Shown in pieces: positions 58,785 through 64,000 of a stretch of 64,000 nucleotides of DNA (the first letter of the stretch is position 1; each line of letters begins with the position of its first letter). A program made the position numbers and the translations under genes. The stretch comes from Bacillota bacterium (GTDB lineage: Bacteria > Bacillota > Clostridia > Lachnospirales > Lachnospiraceae), in assembly GCA_023439505.1 (NCBI GenBank), contig JAEXNR010000037.1:62001-126000 (forward strand). Direction: 5' to 3'. The notes beneath the pieces were generated by a model that was not told the DNA's origin, did no database searches, and saw only the letters and a list, made by a program, of their open reading frames with translations.

Positions 58785-60782
58785 ATGGATGTTAAGCAGG
58801 AGTTAGAACAGTTAAAGGAACTGTTAAAATATCATAATGACCGTTATTATAATCAGGATGATCCGGAGATATCAGATTACGAATATGATCAGTTATCGTT
58901 AAGACTACGGGAATTGGAGGCTCAAAATCCTGAGTTAATAACGGGAGATTCTCCGACACAGAAAGTCGGTGGCACCGCCAAACGAGAGTCGGGTATCCTG
59001 GTGAAGCATAATGTTCCAATGCTTAGTCTTCAGGATGTTTTTAATAAAGAAGAAGTATATAGCTTTATCGATAAAATAAAGAAGGAACGTGAAGATACAG
59101 AATTCGTTGTTGAAAAGAAAATTGACGGATTATCTGTTTCGCTTCGCTACACCAACGGTGAACTTATGATGGGGGTAACGAGAGGGGACGGAGTAAGTTA
59201 TGGTGAGGATGTTACCGATAACATCAGAATGATAAAGGATGTTAAAACAAAGCTTAGAGAAGCAATTCCTTACTTAGAGATCAGGGGAGAAGTCTACATG
59301 AAGAATGAAGACTTTGAGGCTGTGAATGAAAGAATGGAAGCCGCGGGAAAGAAGATATTTGCCAATCCCAGAAATTGTGCGGCAGGTACTTTAAGGCAGC
59401 TAAACCCTGATATTGTAAAAGAAAGAAATCTATCGTTGTTTATCTTTAATGTGCAGGAGGTTCAGGGAATCACCTTTGATACTCATTCCCATAGCCTTGA
59501 ATGGCTAAAGAAACAAGGAATTAAAGTGGTGGAAGGATATCAGATCTGTCATACGGCAGATGAGGTATGGGAGGCCATCACATTGATCGGTGAATCCAGA
59601 GGAAGTTTGCCCTATGATATAGACGGAGCGGTGGTAAAAGTAAATGATCTTGGTGATAGAATTCATTATGGCAGTACTTCAAAGGTACCAAGATGGGCCA
59701 TCGCGTTTAAATATCCGCCGGAAGAAAAAGAGACGGTGGTAAAAGAGATCAGATTATCTGTTGGTAGAACAGGACGAATTACTCCTACTGCTATTTTCGA
59801 ACCCATTCGTTTATGTGGTACCAACGTTGAGAAAGCAACCCTTCATAATCAGGATCGAATTAGTGAACTCGATGTGCGGATCGGGGATACGATTGTTGTC
59901 CGAAAAGCAGGTGAGATTATTCCTGAAGTACTCTTTGTGGTAAAAGATAAGCGACCGGAAGGAACACAGCCATACAGGCTGCCCCAAGCCTGTCCCAGCT
60001 GCGGCGCCCCGACCATAAGGGATGAAAATACAGCGGATACCAGATGTACGAATTTAAACTGTCCCGCACAGCTGGTACAGCATATTATTAACTTTGTCGG
60101 CAGAAATGCCATGGATATTAAAGGATTTGGAGAAGCCTATGTAGAGGTACTGATCAACGAAGGATATCTAAAGGACATCGGTGATATCTATTATCTTTGG
60201 CAGTATCGGGATCAGTTAATTGAGGGGGGGCTAATCGGGAAAGAGAAGAATACGGATAAATTGTTAAAAGCGATAGAGGACAGTAAACATAATGATATCG
60301 ATCGGTTAATTACGGGACTCGGTATCAAAAATATAGGGAAACAGGCAGCATCAGAGTTAAAGAAGCATTTCTTATCGTTAGAGCAGCTTCAGAACGCAAC
60401 CTATGATGACCTGGTGGCAATCAATGATGTGGGTGATATCAGTGCGGGAGCGATTGTTGATTTCTTTCAGAATGAGGAAAATAGGATGCTCATAACACGA
60501 TTGGAACAGGCGGGTGTCAATGTTAATTCCCTGGAAGAAGGAGAGAAGAAAGATCAGCGTTTTGAGGGAGTCACCTTTGTTGTCACCGGTACACTTGCTT
60601 CCATGGGCAGGGCTGAACTGGAGGAATTAATAAAGAGTTATGGCGGAAAAGTATCAGGCAGTGTATCCAAAAAGACAAATTATGTGATCGCAGGAGAGAA
60701 TGCAGGCAGTAAATTAACGAAGGCAAATGAGCTTGGGGTCACGATATTAACAGAAGGTGAAATACTTACAATGATAGAATGA
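58785..60782 (+). CDS. ligA: NAD-dependent DNA ligase LigA
   Basis: A 665-residue ligase that seals nicks in DNA with NAD. The adenylation domain has the active-site Lys112 in EKKIDGLSV; the Zn finger is CPSCGAPTIRDENTADTRCTNLNC; HhH repeats (LITGLGIKNIGKQAASELKKHFL, INDVGDISAGAIVDFF) and a C-terminal BRCT domain (FEGVTFVVTGTL, SMGRAELEELIKSYGGKVSGSVSKKTNYVIAGENAGSKLTKA, given only as parts) follow. ATG 58785 is preferred (GGAAGGGA at 10 bases); ATG 58755 gives an extra 10 residues. An essential, core gene. Confidence 0.97.
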   Translation: MDVKQELEQLKELLKYHNDRYYNQDDPEISDYEYDQLSLRLRELEAQNPELITGDSPTQKVGGTAKRESGILVKHNVPMLSLQDVFNKEEVYSFIDKIKKEREDTEFVVEKKIDGLSVSLRYTNGELMMGVTRGDGVSYGEDVTDNIRMIKDVKTKLREAIPYLEIRGEVYMKNEDFEAVNERMEAAGKKIFANPRNCAAGTLRQLNPDIVKERNLSLFIFNVQEVQGITFDTHSHSLEWLKKQGIKVVEGYQICHTADEVWEAITLIGESRGSLPYDIDGAVVKVNDLGDRIHYGSTSKVPRWAIAFKYPPEEKETVVKEIRLSVGRTGRITPTAIFEPIRLCGTNVEKATLHNQDRISELDVRIGDTIVVRKAGEIIPEVLFVVKDKRPEGTQPYRLPQACPSCGAPTIRDENTADTRCTNLNCPAQLVQHIINFVGRNAMDIKGFGEAYVEVLINEGYLKDIGDIYYLWQYRDQLIEGGLIGKEKNTDKLLKAIEDSKHNDIDRLITGLGIKNIGKQAASELKKHFLSLEQLQNATYDDLVAINDVGDISAGAIVDFFQNEENRMLITRLEQAGVNVNSLEEGEKKDQRFEGVTFVVTGTLASMGRAELEELIKSYGGKVSGSVSKKTNYVIAGENAGSKLTKANELGVTILTEGEILTMIE

Positions 60783-60831
60783 TTCAGGAGTAATTATTTG
60801 GATTTACGCTTTGCGGTGATAAGATAATTAG

Positions 60832-60860
60832 TTGATTTTTATTTGTAACCATGATATGAT
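60832..60860 (+). promoter_or_regulatory. sigma-A promoter of metA-type gene
   Basis: TTGATT at 60832-60837, 17-base spacer, TATGAT at 60855-60860. No SAM riboswitch or T-box is visible between it and the start codon 42 bases further on. Confidence 0.7.
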
Positions 60861-60901
60861 ATTCCTATTATGACAAAAAAATCAAAGATGGTGATGAAGA
60901 G

Positions 60902-61813
60902 ATGCCGATTAAGGTTCAAAGTGATTTACCCGCGAAAAAGATACTGGAAGATGAGAATATTTTCATCATGGATGAAAGCAGAGCAAGCCATCAGGATATC
61001 AGACCGCTTAAAATTGCGATTTTAAATCTGATGCCAATCAAAGAGGATACAGAGGTTCAGCTGTTGCGGAGTCTTTCCAATACTCCCCTGCAAGTGGATG
61101 TTACATTCCTGACTACAGGCACTTATATAGGAACACATACACCTACCAGTCATTTGGATCAATTCTATCAGACCTTTGATGATATTAAAACACGTAGATT
61201 TGACGGTCTTATCATTACGGGAGCACCTGTAGAATTGATGGAATTTTCAGAAGTGAACTACTGGGATGAGCTGGTCGAGATTATGGAGTGGTCAAAGACC
61301 AATGTTACTTCCACCCTGCATATTTGCTGGGGTGCTCAGGCCGGTTTATATTACCATTATGGAGTTGATAAGATCACTTTAGATAAGAAGATGTTTGGAA
61401 TCTTTGAACATAAAGTCTTACAGAGGAAGGTACCTTTTGTCAGAGGCTTTGATGATATCTTCTATGCCCCTCATTCCAGATACACTTCTGTATCAAGAGA
61501 GGAAATATTACAATGTGACAAACTTACGATTCTTGCAGAATCTGATGAGGCTGGTGTATTTATTGTGATTGCGGAGGATGGAAAGCAGATTTTTGTTATG
61601 GGACATCCGGAGTATGACAGAATTTCGTTGGATAAAGAATATAAGAGGGACATATCAAAAGGATTGGATATTGAACTGCCAAGAAATTATTATCCGAAAA
61701 ATCAACCGGATCATCGTCCTAATCTTGTATGGAGAGCTCATGCAAATGCGATGTATACAAATTGGTTGAATTATTATGTATATCAGGTTACACCGTATGA
61801 ATTAGAAAAATAA
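60902..61813 (+). CDS. metAA: MetA-type homoserine O-acyltransferase (probably acetyltransferase)
   Basis: A 303-residue MetA-family enzyme that acylates homoserine, the first step of methionine synthesis. Conserved blocks: LKIAILNLMPIKEDTE, THTPTSHLDQFY, HICWGAQAGLYYHYGV with catalytic Cys142, and PHSRYTSV, GHPEYDR. Residue 111 is Glu (ITGAPVELMEF). In this family Glu111 favours acetyl-CoA and Gly111 favours succinyl-CoA, so acetyltransferase is the better call. It has its own promoter; no other met gene is beside it. Confidence 0.92.
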   Translation: MPIKVQSDLPAKKILEDENIFIMDESRASHQDIRPLKIAILNLMPIKEDTEVQLLRSLSNTPLQVDVTFLTTGTYIGTHTPTSHLDQFYQTFDDIKTRRFDGLIITGAPVELMEFSEVNYWDELVEIMEWSKTNVTSTLHICWGAQAGLYYHYGVDKITLDKKMFGIFEHKVLQRKVPFVRGFDDIFYAPHSRYTSVSREEILQCDKLTILAESDEAGVFIVIAEDGKQIFVMGHPEYDRISLDKEYKRDISKGLDIELPRNYYPKNQPDHRPNLVWRAHANAMYTNWLNYYVYQVTPYELEK

Positions 61814-61863
61814 CGTGAAGGCAATTGCAGTATACTTTTAAATTCAGTTTGGGGGTTATGGTT

Positions 61864-63270
61864 ATGAAACTGATCGATTATTTACAGAGTAAACCGACAT
61901 TATTGTTGGCAGTTGTAATTACGGCGGTAAGTATCTGTATCATGGTAATGATCATAATTATGCTCTTTAAGCTGGAGACAGAGAGACGGGTGACAAAAGC
62001 CGCTCTTGAATTGAAGAAGATTACAAATAGCATTCATGCCGGACTTGTTCACTTTCTTCTGGAGGATCAATGTCGTATTCTCTATGCCAGTAAAGGTTTC
62101 TTTGATTTGCTGGGATATAAGAAAGAAGAGGCGAAGAGGGAAAATAAGTTTTCTGTACTTGACTTCGTTGATCTGAGAGACAGGAATTTCTTTACAGATC
62201 TGGGAGGACAGCTGCAAAAAGATATGATTAGTCATGAGCTTCGCATGATCACCCGGGACGGGAGCATTTTGCATGTACTTATGAATGGTAACAGTGCGGT
62301 AAGTAAGGACGGCAGACATACCATATCCGTTGTTTTTGTGGACATATCGGAACAGAAAAAAATGCATGAATTAATGCTGTTGGAAGGAGAGCGCTATCGA
62401 ATCGCAACGGAGCTTTCCAAAGATGTTCTTTTTGAATATCATTTTGATTCTGATGAGATGATTTATACGGATAAATTTCGTGATGCTTTTGGCCGGGAGC
62501 CCAAAGAGCCTGCTTTTGGTAAGAATTATGCGCAAAACAGGTCCTTTATCTATTCAGATGACTGGGGAATTTATCTTGAATTTTGTCAGGAAATCATGAT
62601 TGGCAAAAATAATATTGAAGCACAATTCAGATTAAAGGACAGAATGGGTGAATTTATCTGGTGCCAGGTGATGGGCAAGACCATCTATGACGATGATAAG
62701 AAGCCTGTTCGCATCATTGGTAAGATTGTTAATATTGATATCCAGAAAAGGGAACTGGAGGCTTTGGAATATAAGGCTACCAGAGATCCCCTCACCGGAG
62801 TATATAATAAAGAGATAACGATCAAAAAGATTGAAAAATATATCAGTGGAAATCATACCGGAAAGCACATGCTGATGTTAATCGATTTCGATGATTTCAA
62901 AAAGATAAATGACACGTATGGTCATCTCATCGGTGATAAGGTTTTAACCTATGTCATTGAAAGAATCAAAGATGTATTCTTTGAAGGAGAAATCATCGGT
63001 AGAATCGGAGGCGATGAATTCGTTGTGTTTTGCGGAAACTTCTTATCAATGGAGGATGTTCTTGATAAGGCGCAGATCGTAATGAAGACGCTCAACACCA
63101 CCTATGAAGATAGGGGTAAAAACATCCCCATTTCAGGAAGTATCGGCATCTCCCTATATCCTGAGGACGGAGTTCATTATGAGCAGCTGATGGAACGTGC
63201 AGATAAGGCCTTATACAAAGTAAAGGAACAGGGCAAAAATAATTATATGGTATATACACCGCTCATTTGA
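61864..63270 (+). CDS. PAS-GGDEF diguanylate cyclase
   Basis: About 468 residues: one N-terminal membrane segment (residues 10-37), two PAS-type domains (roughly 45-165 and 175-300; a PAC-like end DISEQKKM and the second IVNIDIQKRE), and a GGDEF domain with intact GGDEF at 382-386 (GRIGGDEFVVF). It should make c-di-GMP from GTP. The start at ATG 61864 has GGGGG at good spacing; ATG 61858 is too close. It ends 8 bases inside the convergent spoVB-like gene. Confidence 0.9.
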   Translation: MKLIDYLQSKPTLLLAVVITAVSICIMVMIIIMLFKLETERRVTKAALELKKITNSIHAGLVHFLLEDQCRILYASKGFFDLLGYKKEEAKRENKFSVLDFVDLRDRNFFTDLGGQLQKDMISHELRMITRDGSILHVLMNGNSAVSKDGRHTISVVFVDISEQKKMHELMLLEGERYRIATELSKDVLFEYHFDSDEMIYTDKFRDAFGREPKEPAFGKNYAQNRSFIYSDDWGIYLEFCQEIMIGKNNIEAQFRLKDRMGEFIWCQVMGKTIYDDDKKPVRIIGKIVNIDIQKRELEALEYKATRDPLTGVYNKEITIKKIEKYISGNHTGKHMLMLIDFDDFKKINDTYGHLIGDKVLTYVIERIKDVFFEGEIIGRIGGDEFVVFCGNFLSMEDVLDKAQIVMKTLNTTYEDRGKNIPISGSIGISLYPEDGVHYEQLMERADKALYKVKEQGKNNYMVYTPLI

Positions 63271-64000
63271 AGTCCTTTCGGGAGACAGCGTGAGTGATCA
63301 ATAACAAACCCAAAGAGATAACGCATATCATGAAGCAGAAACCAAGAATTAAAACGACTTCATTCATTTGCGTAATTTTATGCAAATAAGTATAGCATTC
63401 CTTAAGTAAAAAGCCGGATAAAGCCGCAATCAGGCCCGGTTTTACTAAATTATTAACTGCATCAAAAGAGAAATGAATGCTTTTTATTACAGCAAAGGTA
63501 TCAAGGAAAGTGGTTAGCAGCTGTCCGATTAATAAGGAGATCAAATAACCGTTTATGCCGTATTTGGGAATAAGGAATACGATTAATATAATTTTACCCA
63601 CAGTACCGACAACAGAATTAATAAATGTAATATGGGCTTTTCCCAATCCATTGATAATACTACTCAATGTTGTAGTCAGGTAAATGAATGGACAAAGCCA
63701 GGCAAGGATGATCAGATAATCGCCGGCAACTTCATTATGGAAGATGGAAGTCCCCAAATCCTTACCGAACAAGACAAAGATACTGGTACTGATTATTCCG
63801 GTAATCAGGCTATATTTTACGGATACTGCGGTGGTTCTTCCGATGAGTTTGTTGTTATTTACCGCCTGAGCCTCTGAAATTGTCGGTAGAAGAAGGACGG
63901 CCAGTGCATTGATGACAGCAGTCGGGAACAGGATAAATGGAATGGACATGCCGGTAAGAACGCCAAAGGCGCTCAATGATTCTGAATTGCTCATACCAAA
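63263..64000 (-). CDS. SpoVB-like lipid flippase, C-terminal part (cut by window edge)
   Basis: The open frame runs out of the right edge. The roughly 245 residues seen are polytopic (about seven to eight membrane segments) with the pattern of SpoVB/MurJ-type polysaccharide flippases: FPTAVINALAVLLLPTISEAQA, YLIILAWLCPFIYLTTTLSSIINGLGKAHITFINSVVGTVGKI, GINGYLISLLIGQLLTTFLD. SpoVB acts in spore cortex and lipid II export; related clostridial paralogues may differ. Convergent with the PAS-GGDEF gene, overlapping by 8 bases. Confidence 0.85.
   Translation of the reverse strand, partial: FGMSNSESLSAFGVLTGMSIPFILFPTAVINALAVLLLPTISEAQAVNNNKLIGRTTAVSVKYSLITGIISTSIFVLFGKDLGTSIFHNEVAGDYLIILAWLCPFIYLTTTLSSIINGLGKAHITFINSVVGTVGKIILIVFLIPKYGINGYLISLLIGQLLTTFLDTFAVIKSIHFSFDAVNNLVKPGLIAALSGFLLKECYTYLHKITQMNEVVLILGFCFMICVISLGLLLITHAVSRKDFK

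Overview
The window looks like chromosome from a low-GC, anaerobic, spore-forming Firmicute, most likely a Lachnospiraceae-type Clostridium. The support is a single-chain pyruvate:ferredoxin oxidoreductase, an electron-bifurcating NfnAB pair, a SpoVB-like flippase at the right edge, AGGAGG-type ribosome binding sites throughout, and several small families typical of this group (DUF5688-like, DUF6774-like, YjdF, YmaF). No species is claimed.

Region 1 (1-22 kb) is a nearly all-plus-strand accessory array of small, unrelated enzymes that modify small molecules: an adenosine deaminase, an MBL hydrolase, an APH(3')-type aminoglycoside phosphotransferase, GrpB, histidine phosphatases, Nudix hydrolases, three GNAT acetyltransferases, a metallophosphatase, a P-loop kinase, an SDR, a HIT protein, a YjdF protein under its riboswitch, a cupin, an ANT(6)-type aminoglycoside adenylyltransferase, a HAD phosphatase and an iron-sulfur reductase. 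Each gene has its own ribosome binding site and the gaps are short. At least eight genes are decayed (stops, frameshifts, deletions, lone N-terminal stubs), so the region reads as a site of gene gain and loss. I saw no integrase, attC-like sites or intact insertion sequence.

Region 2 (22-30 kb) holds a GC-richer MFS transporter, a tRNA-Pro and a convergent tRNA-Val separated by a 19-bp perfect hairpin, ymaF, a sorbosone-dehydrogenase-like beta-propeller, a GlsB-type membrane protein, a divergent MocR regulator/DMT transporter pair, a tRNA-Thr and a DegV protein.

Region 3 (30-41 kb) has an ABC importer ATPase and permease without a binding protein, a NarL-type two-component system, an isochorismatase-like hydrolase, and a three-gene ABC-2 exporter laid out like B. 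subtilis lnrLMN with a 14-bp palindrome upstream. It then has a two-gene DNA-repair operon (radical SAM protein plus partner) whose promoter lies between two identical LexA-type boxes.

Region 4 (41-64 kb) is more core-like: a HAD-GNAT fusion, a CYTH protein, two small conserved-looking proteins, an HD hydrolase, nfnA-nfnB, a GGDEF-EAL protein, a DUF5688-like protein, pyruvate:ferredoxin oxidoreductase with a long structured leader, tRNA-Arg, relics of a transposase and another gene, rluF, ligA, a MetA-type homoserine acyltransferase with Glu111, a PAS-GGDEF protein and the end of spoVB. No CRISPR array, rRNA or intact prophage was seen. The strongest leads are the SOS-controlled radical SAM operon, the aminoglycoside-enzyme-rich decaying array, the YjdF riboswitch with a visible anti-Shine-Dalgarno, and the two-component/exporter module.
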